Assembly (NCBI GenBank): GCA_025453975.1
Contig: JALOPI010000024.1
Coordinates: 24,561 to 88,560 of the forward strand
Source of the DNA: Syntrophobacteraceae bacterium
GTDB lineage: Bacteria; Desulfobacterota; Syntrophobacteria; Syntrophobacterales; Syntrophobacteraceae
Reading direction: 5' to 3'
Length of the DNA: 64,000 nucleotides
Shown here: positions 54,778-63,067 of the stretch, in pieces
How positions within the stretch are numbered: position 1 is the stretch's first letter
How the letters are laid out: the number at the start of each line of letters is the position of its first letter
Translations under genes and position numbers: made by a program
Notes under the pieces: model-generated
Told to the model about the DNA's origin: nothing
Seen by the model: only the letters and a program-made list of their open reading frames with translations
Databases searched by the model: none

Positions 54778-56517
54778 TCAGCCATGGATGGGCAGGTGAA
54801 TGTGAAACGTGGTGCCCATGCCCACGGCACTGTTCACCGTGATGTCTCCCCCCAGCTTCTTGACGATCCCGTAACAGATGGACAGGCCGAGCCCCGTTCC
54901 CTTGCCCACCGGTTTGGTGGTGAAGAAGGGATCGAAAATCCGGGGCAGAATGGCTTTGGGGATCCCGTGCCCCGTGTCCTGGACATCGATGACCACGTGC
55001 CCGCCATCCACCCTGGTGCCGATGCTCACCTCGCCTCCCCCCGTGCCTATGGCGTCGATGGCGTTGTTGATGAGGTTCAGCAGCACCTGCTGCATCTCCG
55101 AGGGGGAAGCGGCCACCGGCGGAAGGGAGGGATCGAGGTGCAGGCTGATCTTGACGTTGCTGAAGCGGGAACGCTGCTCCGAAACCCCGACGATCTCCTC
55201 GACCAGCTCGTTCATCTGGACCTTGCGGACCCGGGGATCGGTTCTCCGGGCGAAGCTGAGGAGCTTGTGGGTGATCTCCTTGCATCGCTCGCCCTGGATG
55301 CGGATCTGCGTCAGGGCACGCTTGAACTCCGTCAGGTTCTCGCTGTCCTGGAAGTCCTCCTCGTCCAGGAGATCGCCGATCCAGCCGGCTTCCTCCACCA
55401 TGATGGCGATGGGGTTGTTGATCTCGTGGGCGATGCCCGCCGCCAGCTCTCCCACCGAGGCCAGCTTGCCGGCCTCGATGACCTGCTCGTTCATCATGTC
55501 CTGCTCGCGGTCGGCTTCCTCCACGTGATGGGACATGCGGGAGGCCAGAACGAAGGCCACCACCACGATGCTGATGGTTCCCACCAGGAAGATGAACAAC
55601 GCCAGCAGGCGTGTCTGGTAGAGACTTTTGAACGCGTCGGACCGGTCCTGCTGAAAAATCAGGATCCATTCGCCGCTCTTGAGGGGCGTCGTGACATAGA
55701 TGAACTCACGGCCCGACAGCTCCATCTCACCAATGGCGGCATCGTGACCAAGTCCGTCCACATGGAGGGCACCCATGCCCAGCTTGTCCACCAGGGGATG
55801 TGGCTGACCCTCCGCCGAGCCATTCTCCCGGCCGCGGGCCAGGATCTGCCGCAGCAGCTCCTCGCCCAGCACCGGAGCGATGCGGGGCTGGGTTTGAAAA
55901 GCCCCTTCGTGGTTGATGATGAAGGCCGATCCGGTCTCGCCGATGCGAATGTTCTCCACCAGGGAGTTGAAGGCCTCGAAATCGATGGTGGCCCTCAGGA
56001 GCCACTCCCGGTCCCCCTCCCTCCGCTTGACGGCCACGATGAAATGCGGCTGCCGCCGCAGCCCCAGGAACACATCGCTGATGAAGAAATCCCTGGTGAT
56101 GGCCTTCTTGAACCATTCGGCCTCCGAGTAGTCCGCTTTCTCCAGCTTCAGGGTGCCCGCGTAAGCGGTCTGAATACCGTCTCCATTGACGACCCCCAGG
56201 TCCACGAAGATCCCGCCGTAAGCTTTCTGAAGGGCGCCCAGCTTCTGGTTGAGGAAGGCCTCGCTGCTGAGCTGATGGTAGGAGAACGTGTTGGAAAGGG
56301 CCTGGATGAACGAGAGCTTCTCACTGAGAAAAATGTTGATGTTCTGCTGATGCTTCTGCACCAGCTCCACCAGGTGGGCCAGGACTTTTTCGCGATAGGA
56401 TGTCTCGAACCGGTGGCCGATGATCCCCGAAATGAGCAGCAGCGGGGCGAAGGAAACCAGGATCATGATGAGAGCCATCTTCCTGGTGAGGGCTTGATAG
56501 TAGCGTCGGTCTTCCAT
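54778..56517 (-). CDS. Membrane sensor histidine kinase (Cache-type sensor)
   Basis: 579 residues from MEDRRYY. Two membrane helices (about 14-34 and 303-325) flank a large periplasmic Cache-like sensor domain (about 40-295) with WFKKAITRDFFISDVFLG and GETGSAFIINHEGAF. The kinase core has the H-box GELAAGIAHEINNPIAIM (His about 364), N-box LLNLINNAIDAIG, DTGHGIPK and GKGTGLGLSICYGIV. No HAMP motif is clear. It should phosphorylate the adjacent receivers in response to an external small molecule. Its start codon is preceded by GAGGGCAGGG. Confidence 0.93.
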   Translation of the reverse strand: MEDRRYYQALTRKMALIMILVSFAPLLLISGIIGHRFETSYREKVLAHLVELVQKHQQNINIFLSEKLSFIQALSNTFSYHQLSSEAFLNQKLGALQKAYGGIFVDLGVVNGDGIQTAYAGTLKLEKADYSEAEWFKKAITRDFFISDVFLGLRRQPHFIVAVKRREGDREWLLRATIDFEAFNSLVENIRIGETGSAFIINHEGAFQTQPRIAPVLGEELLRQILARGRENGSAEGQPHPLVDKLGMGALHVDGLGHDAAIGEMELSGREFIYVTTPLKSGEWILIFQQDRSDAFKSLYQTRLLALFIFLVGTISIVVVAFVLASRMSHHVEEADREQDMMNEQVIEAGKLASVGELAAGIAHEINNPIAIMVEEAGWIGDLLDEEDFQDSENLTEFKRALTQIRIQGERCKEITHKLLSFARRTDPRVRKVQMNELVEEIVGVSEQRSRFSNVKISLHLDPSLPPVAASPSEMQQVLLNLINNAIDAIGTGGGEVSIGTRVDGGHVVIDVQDTGHGIPKAILPRIFDPFFTTKPVGKGTGLGLSICYGIVKKLGGDITVNSAVGMGTTFHIHLPIHG

Positions 56518-56814
56518 TTTCCCTGCCCTCTCCGCCACCGTCGGACCCGGACGTGTCTCGGGTGGCTCATTGTCGCCAAAAGCATGGTTGATGCGTCGGC
56601 AGACCGGCTTCTCACGTCACTCGGGCCGGCCCGGTCTGGTGAGAGTCAGGCGGCCCGGCCTCCCGGAGGGGGCGCCAGTGAGCACCAGAACACGTGCCCC
56701 CGGGCGGCACGCAGGCGTTGCCTTAAAATATAGCGTGGCACCCCATGGTGTCCACAGGCCCTGACATGGCACGTCGCTCACCCATGCCAGGCTCCCAGGA
56801 CCACGCCACGCCGG

Positions 56815-57249
56815 TCAGTTGATCACCTTGACACTGGCCCCCGTCTGCTGCTCAAGCTCCCGGATGTGGTCTTCCACCTCGCCGTGGAAGAGCGCCTTTT
56901 CGAACATCGTCCGCTTCTCATGGCCAAGCATCAGGAGATCGGCCTTCTCTTCCATCACGACCGCCTTGAGGACCTCCAGGACAGACCCCTTGCGGACCAC
57001 TTTCACCGGGGTGACTCCCTGAGCCCTGGCCAGCTCCTCCGCCATGTCCAGAATGTGATTCCCGAGTTTGACGAGGGAGGTCTGCACTCCAGACTGGGAG
57101 GCCACCCCCCCACGCAGAAACGAGGTGTCCACGGCATAAACGTAGACCAGTCGGGCATGGTGCTCCTTGGCGAGGATCGCCGCTTCCAGGGCTGCGCTCT
57201 GAGCATGGGCCGATCCCGTCACGCCGCATACGATACATTGATAAGCCAT
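56815..57249 (-). CDS. Universal stress protein family
   Basis: 144 residues with the UspA layout (CIVCGVTGSAHAQSAALEAAILAKEHHARLVYVYAVD opening; ADLLMLGHEKR near the end). The nucleotide-binding G-x2-G-x9-G-(S/T) motif of ATP-binding Usp proteins is not recognisable (LGHEKRTMFEKALFHGEVED instead), so it is probably of the non-ATP type. Located between the sensor kinase and a transporter gene. Confidence 0.85.
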   Translation of the reverse strand: MAYQCIVCGVTGSAHAQSAALEAAILAKEHHARLVYVYAVDTSFLRGGVASQSGVQTSLVKLGNHILDMAEELARAQGVTPVKVVRKGSVLEVLKAVVMEEKADLLMLGHEKRTMFEKALFHGEVEDHIRELEQQTGASVKVIN

Positions 57250-57344
57250 CGTGCATCACTCCTTATGAGGAAGGATCTCAATCCCCTTACCGTTTCAACC
57301 CCATCCCCCGGGGAGAGGAAAGTCCGCCGGAGGATGGGTCCTCA

Positions 57345-59084
57345 TCATATCTCCACCAGCAGCAGCCAGAAAGTGCACAGCACGATGGTGATCAATGTTG
57401 GAATCGCGGCGATCCTGATGTACTGCATGAAGGAAATGTGATAGCCCGCCCGCTCTGCCATACCGACGGTGACCACGTTGGCGCTGGCCCCGATCATGGT
57501 TCCATTGCCACCGAGACAGGCTCCCAGGGCCAGGGACCACCAGAGGACTCCGGTCTCGGCGCCCGGAATGACCGTGTTGAGATAGGCCACGATGGGGAGC
57601 ATGGTGGCCGTGAACGGGATGTTGTCGATGATGGCCGAGGCGATGGCCGAAACCCAGAGAATCATGAGAATGGCGGCCACGAGAGAGCCCTGGGACATGT
57701 CCCTCACCCAGTCGGCGATGATCTGGATGAGCCCCGTCTCCTCGGCTCCGGCCACCACCATGAAGAGCATGATGAAAAAGATCAGCGTCGGCCACTCGAT
57801 TTCATGCTCGAGCATCTCCACGATGTCCACCTTGCTCACCACCAGGAGCAGGGCTGCGCCGATCATGGCGGCGATACTGGGCTCCATGTGGAGCGCCCCG
57901 TGGATGATGAAGAGGAATATGGTGATCCCCAGGAAGATGCCCCCCTGGATGAGGAGCGTGGCGTTGGTGATCCGGTATTCCTCCCGGAGGTGGGCGATCA
58001 TCTTGTCCACGTCCCCCACCTTGGCGGTCAGGTATTCTTTCTTGTAAAGGATGACGAAGTAAACCACGGTGACCACGAGACAGATGGCGCAGATGACCGT
58101 AAGGTTCTGCGCGAACTGCAGAAAGCTCAGCTTGGCGTAGGAGCCGATCATGATGTTGGGGGGGTCGCCGATGAGGGTGGCCGTGCCGCCCACGTTGGAT
58201 GCGAACACCTCGGGCAGCAGGAAAGCCACGGGGTTGATCTTGAGCGTCAGGGCGATCTCGATGGTGACGGGGATGATGAGCAGCATGGTGGTCACGTTGT
58301 CCAGGAAGGCCGAGGAGACGGCCGTCACCACCATGAGGATGGAGGCCAGCACGATGACGTTGCCCTTGGCCATCTGGTAGGATTTGTAGGCCATCCACTG
58401 GAAAACGCCCGTTTTTTTCAGGACGCCGACGATCATCATCATGGCCATGAGGAGGAAGATCACGTTCATGTCGATGGCCTGCATGGCGTCCTCGAAGGGC
58501 AGGATCATGTAGTCGTGATTGAAGGTCCCCGCCGTGTAGGTGATGGTCAGGATGAGGGCGGCACCCAGGAAGGCGGCGAGGGTCCGGTGCATGACCTCCA
58601 GGGCGATGAGGGCGTAGACCGCGGCCAGCACGAGGGCCGCGATCCAGAAGCCGGGGGTGATGGCCCGGGCCATGGTGAAGTTGTGATGGGCCAGGAAGCT
58701 GCTGTTTCCCTTGTCGTCCACCCGCTCCAGGACGACCCTGTCGAGATGGATCCGGGCCGTCGTCTGGTAGGATGGTTTTTCGGCTTCCATCTCCACCCGC
58801 GCCCCCGGCAGCGTACCTCTTGGGAGGCTGATCTCGGCCTCGTAGCGGCCGGCCTTGGAGGTGGTCACTTCTTCCTCCAGCTCCAGCTTCTGGCTGTTCA
58901 CGTAAAAGTGCAGCTGAACTTCCTTGATGGGCTTGCCCTGGGCATTGGCGATGGTGCCGGACACCACCAGGAGATCCGACGAGGCACCGCCGTGGGGAGG
59001 ATCGGCCGCGTGCGCCGCCGTCCATCCTGGGATCAAAAGCATCACGAGCGCAAGGACACAGGGGATCAGGACCGTCTTTTTCAT
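57345..59084 (-). CDS. ArsB/NhaD/P-protein-type ion transporter with N-terminal extracytoplasmic domain
   Basis: 579 residues. A signal-type helix (about 5-26) is followed by a beta-sandwich-like domain (about 38-130; LVVSGTIANAQGKPIKEVQLHFYVNSQ ... EEEVTTSKAGRYEAEISLPRG) resembling carboxypeptidase-regulatory/transthyretin-like domains. About twelve membrane helices follow in the IT superfamily style, with internal DNVTTMLLIIPVTI and GGTATLIGDPPNIMIG (about 285-300), and the matching second half DNIPFTATMLPIVAY and GGNGTMIGASAN. Substrate is unknown; anions, arsenite or Na+/H+ are family possibilities. GAGGAAG precedes the ATG. Confidence 0.88.
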   Translation of the reverse strand: MKKTVLIPCVLALVMLLIPGWTAAHAADPPHGGASSDLLVVSGTIANAQGKPIKEVQLHFYVNSQKLELEEEVTTSKAGRYEAEISLPRGTLPGARVEMEAEKPSYQTTARIHLDRVVLERVDDKGNSSFLAHHNFTMARAITPGFWIAALVLAAVYALIALEVMHRTLAAFLGAALILTITYTAGTFNHDYMILPFEDAMQAIDMNVIFLLMAMMMIVGVLKKTGVFQWMAYKSYQMAKGNVIVLASILMVVTAVSSAFLDNVTTMLLIIPVTIEIALTLKINPVAFLLPEVFASNVGGTATLIGDPPNIMIGSYAKLSFLQFAQNLTVICAICLVVTVVYFVILYKKEYLTAKVGDVDKMIAHLREEYRITNATLLIQGGIFLGITIFLFIIHGALHMEPSIAAMIGAALLLVVSKVDIVEMLEHEIEWPTLIFFIMLFMVVAGAEETGLIQIIADWVRDMSQGSLVAAILMILWVSAIASAIIDNIPFTATMLPIVAYLNTVIPGAETGVLWWSLALGACLGGNGTMIGASANVVTVGMAERAGYHISFMQYIRIAAIPTLITIVLCTFWLLLVEI

Positions 59085-59244
59085 CGCTTCCTCTTTCTTC
59101 TCCTCGTCAAGTCATGCCCGCGGGCATCGATGGATCCGCGGGCCGTTGCACGTCCGTCAGGCCCTTGCTCCCGCCCATGGTGTCTCGACGCGCACCATTA
59201 GCTCAGCCACCCGTCGATGTCCAGCCCGGCGGACCGCCGCCCCG

Positions 59245-60705
59245 CTACCTCAGCGTGATGGGCATTCCCATCATGGGCCACAGCGTGAGCAGGAAAACCC
59301 CCAGCACGACGAGCAGCACCACGCTCATGACCATGCCGTGCTTGAAGAACTCCCCCGTGGTGAACTGCCGCGACTCATAGGCGATGGCGTTGGGCGCCGC
59401 TCCGATGAGAAGCACGAAGGGCATGCCGGCCGTCACCAGCGAGGCGTAAAGAATCACATCCGGGGCCACTCCCAGGTACTTGGCGATGACCAGGGAAACG
59501 GGCAGGGAGATGGCGATGGCGGCCACGTTCATGATGAAGTTGGTCATGGCCAGCACGAAGATGGAGATGCCCATGACGAACACGAACCAGTTGGCTTCCT
59601 TCAGGAGCACCAGCCAGTTGACGGCCATCCACTTGGCCGCCCCCGTCTGCCAGAGGCAGAAGCCGATGCTCATGGCGCCGCTGAAGAGCAGGATGATGTT
59701 CCAGGGAATCTCCTCCAGCTCCTGGACCGTGAGCACCCGGAGGATGAAGAACGTCAGGGTCGAGACCAGCATGATGGCCGCCCGGTCCAGGGGCTTGAGG
59801 GCGGGGACGAAGGATTGGATGCCCATCACGGCCACGACGCCAAGGACACACAGAATGACATAAATCTCCTCCCGGGTGAGGGGTCCCAGACGGGCGGAGA
59901 GATCCCTCACCCGTTCCTTGAGACCCTCGATCCGCGCCTTCTCGGGCTTCATGGCCACGCACAGGTAGCCCCAGATGGCGAAGACCATGAGCCACCCCAG
60001 AATGAACATGTACTTGGTGAGCTCGAAGAAGCCCACATCCTGGCCCGTGAACTCCTTGAACATTCCCGCCGCAGCGGGCCCCCGGGCGGCCCCCAGGAAG
60101 GTGATGATGCTGCCGGCTCCCGCGGCATAGGCCATGCCGATGAACAGGGACTTGCCGAACCTGGTCTGCTTGTCGCCTTCACCGTAGAGGTCGTTGATGG
60201 CGATGAGGATGGGGAAGACCGTGGCCGCCGCCGCCGTGTGGGCCATGAAGTGGGCGAGACCCGCCGTCACCACGAGGCACCCCAGCAGGATCATGCTGGT
60301 GCGGTCGCCCACCACCTCGAGCATCTTGTAGGCCAGCCTCTTGGTGAGGCCGCTCTTGGTGAAAGCCAGTCCCACCACCACCGACCCGAAGATGAACATG
60401 ACCGAGGGATCCATGAAGTCCCGGAAGGCCTCCTTGGCCGGCCGTATGGCGAAAAGGGCCTGCATGACGCCGATGGCCAGGCTGGTGGCCCCGATGGGGA
60501 TGACCTCGAACACCCACCAGATGCCGGCCATGAGGAAGAGTGCGATGGCCGCCTTGCCCTCCCGGGTCAGGGGAAACGCCTGCCCCGTGGGGTCCACGGC
60601 GTCGGCCCAGGGAGGGGCGAAATAGATGCCAAGAAAAAGCCCCAGTCCCAGGGCAAGGAAGAAAATCCGATTCCAGTCCACCTTCTGCTGATTCACTGCC
60701 GACAT
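59245..60705 (-). CDS. DASS/SLC13 family anion:Na+ symporter
   Basis: 486 residues with 10-12 membrane helices. The family's halves are marked by GIWWVFEVIPIGATSLAIGVM and the NXT-like region FMDPSVMFIFGSVVVGLAFTKSGL, with a second half LTNFIMNVAAIAISLPV. Imports dicarboxylates, sulfate or similar anions. Lies between a CBS-pair protein and the ArsB/NhaD-like gene, in a cluster that also holds sensors and receivers. Confidence 0.9.
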   Translation of the reverse strand: MSAVNQQKVDWNRIFFLALGLGLFLGIYFAPPWADAVDPTGQAFPLTREGKAAIALFLMAGIWWVFEVIPIGATSLAIGVMQALFAIRPAKEAFRDFMDPSVMFIFGSVVVGLAFTKSGLTKRLAYKMLEVVGDRTSMILLGCLVVTAGLAHFMAHTAAAATVFPILIAINDLYGEGDKQTRFGKSLFIGMAYAAGAGSIITFLGAARGPAAAGMFKEFTGQDVGFFELTKYMFILGWLMVFAIWGYLCVAMKPEKARIEGLKERVRDLSARLGPLTREEIYVILCVLGVVAVMGIQSFVPALKPLDRAAIMLVSTLTFFILRVLTVQELEEIPWNIILLFSGAMSIGFCLWQTGAAKWMAVNWLVLLKEANWFVFVMGISIFVLAMTNFIMNVAAIAISLPVSLVIAKYLGVAPDVILYASLVTAGMPFVLLIGAAPNAIAYESRQFTTGEFFKHGMVMSVVLLVVLGVFLLTLWPMMGMPITLR

Positions 60706-60750
60706 CTCCAGTCTCCTCCGACATCCATGGCCCCCTCGGGTCCGGTCAGC

Positions 60751-61305
60751 TTAGAGCTTGCAGGTCTTGACCCGCTCGCAGATCTCCGTGAAGACATCAC
60801 TCAGGCGGAGGACCCCCACGATCTCCCCGCCCCTGGTCACCAGGAGCGAGGCGAGATGGCCCATGACCAGCTGATGGATGGCCTGATCCAGGGTGGCGCT
60901 CTCGTCGACGTATTCCCCCTCGGCCGGCGCGTCCATGAATTCCTTCACGTTCAGCTCGGCCGCTTTCCGGCACAGGTCCTCCATGGCCGTCCTGAACAGC
61001 CCGTACTGGGTGAGCATGGATTTGAGGAAATCCGGGCTGAAGCCGAAGCGGGACGTCTCCTTCATGTCCCCGATGTGCTTGTATCGGGGCTCGATACCTT
61101 TCAAGATGGACCACCGGCTGAGCTTTCCGATGACCTGGCCGGCCCGGTCGCGCACCAGGACGGCGGCATGCTTCTCGCGGCCCGGGTCCACCTTCCGCTG
61201 AGCGCTCTCGAGGGCCAGAACCGCGTCGTGCAACGTCGCATCCTCGGAGACCGTGGCATAGTCGCCGAGGGGAACCATGAGATCTTTCACCTGTATGGAC
61301 TGCAT
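60751..61305 (-). CDS. CBS-domain pair protein
   Basis: 184 residues from MQSIQVKD, with AGGAGGTCTCC just upstream. Two CBS units: VKDLMVPLGDYATVSEDATLHDAVLAL (about 6-32) with VLVRDRAGQVIGKLSRWSILKGI, and VKEFMDAPAEGEYVDESATLDQAIHQLVMGHLASLLVTRGGEIVGVLRLSDVF (about 119-172), joined by a 45-residue helical insert. CBS pairs bind adenylates and often regulate transporters; the DASS gene begins just downstream (45 bases). Confidence 0.92.
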   Translation of the reverse strand: MQSIQVKDLMVPLGDYATVSEDATLHDAVLALESAQRKVDPGREKHAAVLVRDRAGQVIGKLSRWSILKGIEPRYKHIGDMKETSRFGFSPDFLKSMLTQYGLFRTAMEDLCRKAAELNVKEFMDAPAEGEYVDESATLDQAIHQLVMGHLASLLVTRGGEIVGVLRLSDVFTEICERVKTCKL

Positions 61306-61420
61306 GGAGACCTCCTGAATGTTGGAGAGTCGGCATGGGGGGGCACCGAAACGGAAGCCCGTGCTCCACGATCCGGTCCGCGCCGGCATGGAGCGCTGAA
61401 TGTCCCTCGAGGCGCGGCCG

Positions 61421-61852
61421 CTAGCTCCAGCCGCGGGTCGACAGGATCCGCTGGATTTCGGCCTCGCGGATGCGGTCTTCCTGCTCGCTCTTTCGCTTGA
61501 ACGCCCTCACCAGCTTCTCGATGAGGTCCTTGGTCTCGGTGGGCTTCATGAGGTAATCGAAGGCCCCGAGCCTCATGCCCTCGACGGCGGTCTCCACGGT
61601 TCCATGGCCCGTCAGCATGATCACCTCGACATTGGGCTTCATCCGCTTCATCTCCTGAAGGGTGGCGATGCCGTCCCTGCCGGGCATCAGGACGTCCAGG
61701 ACCACGACGTCCACGTTGAGATCCTTGAGTATTTCCAGGGCCTCGTCCCCGGAAAAGGCCTTGGCGACCTCGAAGTCACGGGTTTCCAGTCGCTCCGCCA
61801 GAACGTCCGTGAACTCCCGCTCGTCATCCACCAGCAAGATTTTGATCTTCAT
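61421..61852 (-). CDS. Single-domain response regulator
   Basis: 143 residues from MKIKILLVDDE, with GGAGGAAGGC just upstream. Acceptor Asp in VVVLDVLMPGRDG (about 54), Thr in EVIMLTGHGTVETAVEGMRLGAFDYLMKP with Lys at its end, and a short charged C-terminal helix (KRKSEQEDRIREAEIQRILS). Similar in layout to the receiver at 54207-54638. Confidence 0.94.
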   Translation of the reverse strand: MKIKILLVDDEREFTDVLAERLETRDFEVAKAFSGDEALEILKDLNVDVVVLDVLMPGRDGIATLQEMKRMKPNVEVIMLTGHGTVETAVEGMRLGAFDYLMKPTETKDLIEKLVRAFKRKSEQEDRIREAEIQRILSTRGWS

Positions 61853-61955
61853 GCCTTCCTCCACTCCGTCCGGGACACTGGGGCGAGACCCGTCCCATCA
61901 TCGATCCGTAAAACCTCGAAATACCTTTGCGCGAGGAGCCGTCCCGGGCTGCGCG

Positions 61956-62324
61956 TCAAAGCCGCGCCGACGCCCGCTGGAGGGCGTCCACCAGCTCGAC
62001 GATGTCCACGGGCTTCTGCAAATAGTCGAAGACACCCAGGCGCAGCGCCTCGTCCCGGTCTTTCTCCGACCCATGGCCCGTGAGCATGATCACCTGAACC
62101 TCCGGGTGGCTCCGTCGGGTCCTTCGCAGCACCTCCATGCCGTCCATGCCCGGCATCTTGAGGTCCAGGACCATCAGGTCGACGGGCCCGACTTCCAAAG
62201 CCCCCAGAGCCCGCTCGCCGCTCGCCGCCACCAGGACCTCGAATCCGCGCAGCTGAAGCCGCTCCGAAAGCGCCTGCAGAAGCTCCGTTTCATCGTCGAC
62301 CAACAGGACCTTGACTCTGGACAT
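61956..62324 (-). CDS. Single-domain response regulator
   Basis: 122 residues, receiver only. LLVDDE (about 7-12), acceptor Asp in LMVLDLKMPGMDG (about 53), Thr in QVIMLTGHGSE, Lys in YLQKPVDI. GGAAGGAG lies before the ATG. It follows the degenerate receiver by 15 bases. Confidence 0.93.
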   Translation of the reverse strand: MSRVKVLLVDDETELLQALSERLQLRGFEVLVAASGERALGALEVGPVDLMVLDLKMPGMDGMEVLRRTRRSHPEVQVIMLTGHGSEKDRDEALRLGVFDYLQKPVDIVELVDALQRASARL

Positions 62325-62339
62325 GGTCCACTCCTTCCC

Positions 62340-62777
62340 TCATTCCTTTCGCCCCGGATCTCGAGATGCGCGCCTGGATCCGGCCCCCCGCTCCCACCTT
62401 CCCCGGCAGGCCTCCTGAATACGGCGCACGAGGGTTTCCACGTCGAAAGGCACCAGAAGCTCATCAAATGCCCCCAGCTTCATGCCCTCGATGCTGGCCG
62501 CCAGGGAGTGATCCTCGGAGGAGCTGAGGAGGATGACTTCCACGGTGGGCCGCGTTTCCTTGATGGTCCTGAGCAGTGCCAGGGCCAGCTGCCGGTCCCC
62601 CTTGAACCCCAGCAGCACCACGTCCAGCTCCTTGCGAAGGGCGATGCCGCGAGCCTCGGATTCCCGGCAGGCCTCGTAGACCTTGCATCGCTCCAGGCGC
62701 AGGCGCTCGGCGATGTGCTTACGAAACGCTTCATCCGTTTCGATGACGAGAACCTTGGCGCCGACCAACGCTGTCAA
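62340..62777 (-). CDS. Degenerate (pseudo-)receiver protein
   Basis: About 145 residues, TTG start assumed (no clear ribosome site; another TTG lies three codons on). It keeps the receiver fold: VLVIETDEAF, helices and strands, EVILLSSSEDH, AAS-IEGMKLGAFDELLVPFD. But the acceptor position is Gly (LDVVLLGFKGD instead of LDLKMP), one of the acidic pair is Thr (IETDE), and the conserved Lys before Pro is Val (LLVPFD). So it cannot be phosphorylated in the normal way. A basic tail (about 130-145) follows. It is the first gene after the sigma-54 promoter. Confidence 0.8.
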   Translation of the reverse strand: MTALVGAKVLVIETDEAFRKHIAERLRLERCKVYEACRESEARGIALRKELDVVLLGFKGDRQLALALLRTIKETRPTVEVILLSSSEDHSLAASIEGMKLGAFDELLVPFDVETLVRRIQEACRGRWERGAGSRRASRDPGRKE

Positions 62778-62931
62778 GTGGATTCCCTTCGTGTGAGGCC
62801 CATCGCGGGAAAACCGCGGCTCCAGAACGTCCGGGCGCTCAAACCTCCCCCTGGATCGGACTGCCGTGGCCAATGGTCGAGGCAGCCCGTCGGGGCTCCC
62901 CTCCAGCGCGCCAGCGACGCGCTCTTATAGG

Positions 62932-62946
62932 GCAAGGGTTGTGCCA
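62932..62946 (-). promoter_or_regulatory. Sigma-54 promoter (-24/-12)
   Basis: On the minus strand TGGCAC, five bases (AACCC), TTGC: exact consensus and spacing for sigma-54, with transcription expected near 62920. It reads into the degenerate receiver and the long same-strand cluster. It needs an AAA+ activator; the one visible in this window is at 22226-23776, though others surely exist in the genome. Confidence 0.8.
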
Positions 62947-63067
62947 TATTGCACGATGAGACTGGGGGCCGTTTTACTGGCAGGCCTTGGGGGGCGATCC
63001 GGGATATGCCGCAGTTTGAAACGTTTTAAGACGTTGAAGATAATTCAATATGAAACATAATGAATCG

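Noticed and set aside
58924..61500. Plus-strand open frame of about 858 codons opposite the transporter and CBS genes
   Set aside because: Antisense shadow of real genes; His/Asp/Gly/Glu-rich with no family features and no ribosome site.
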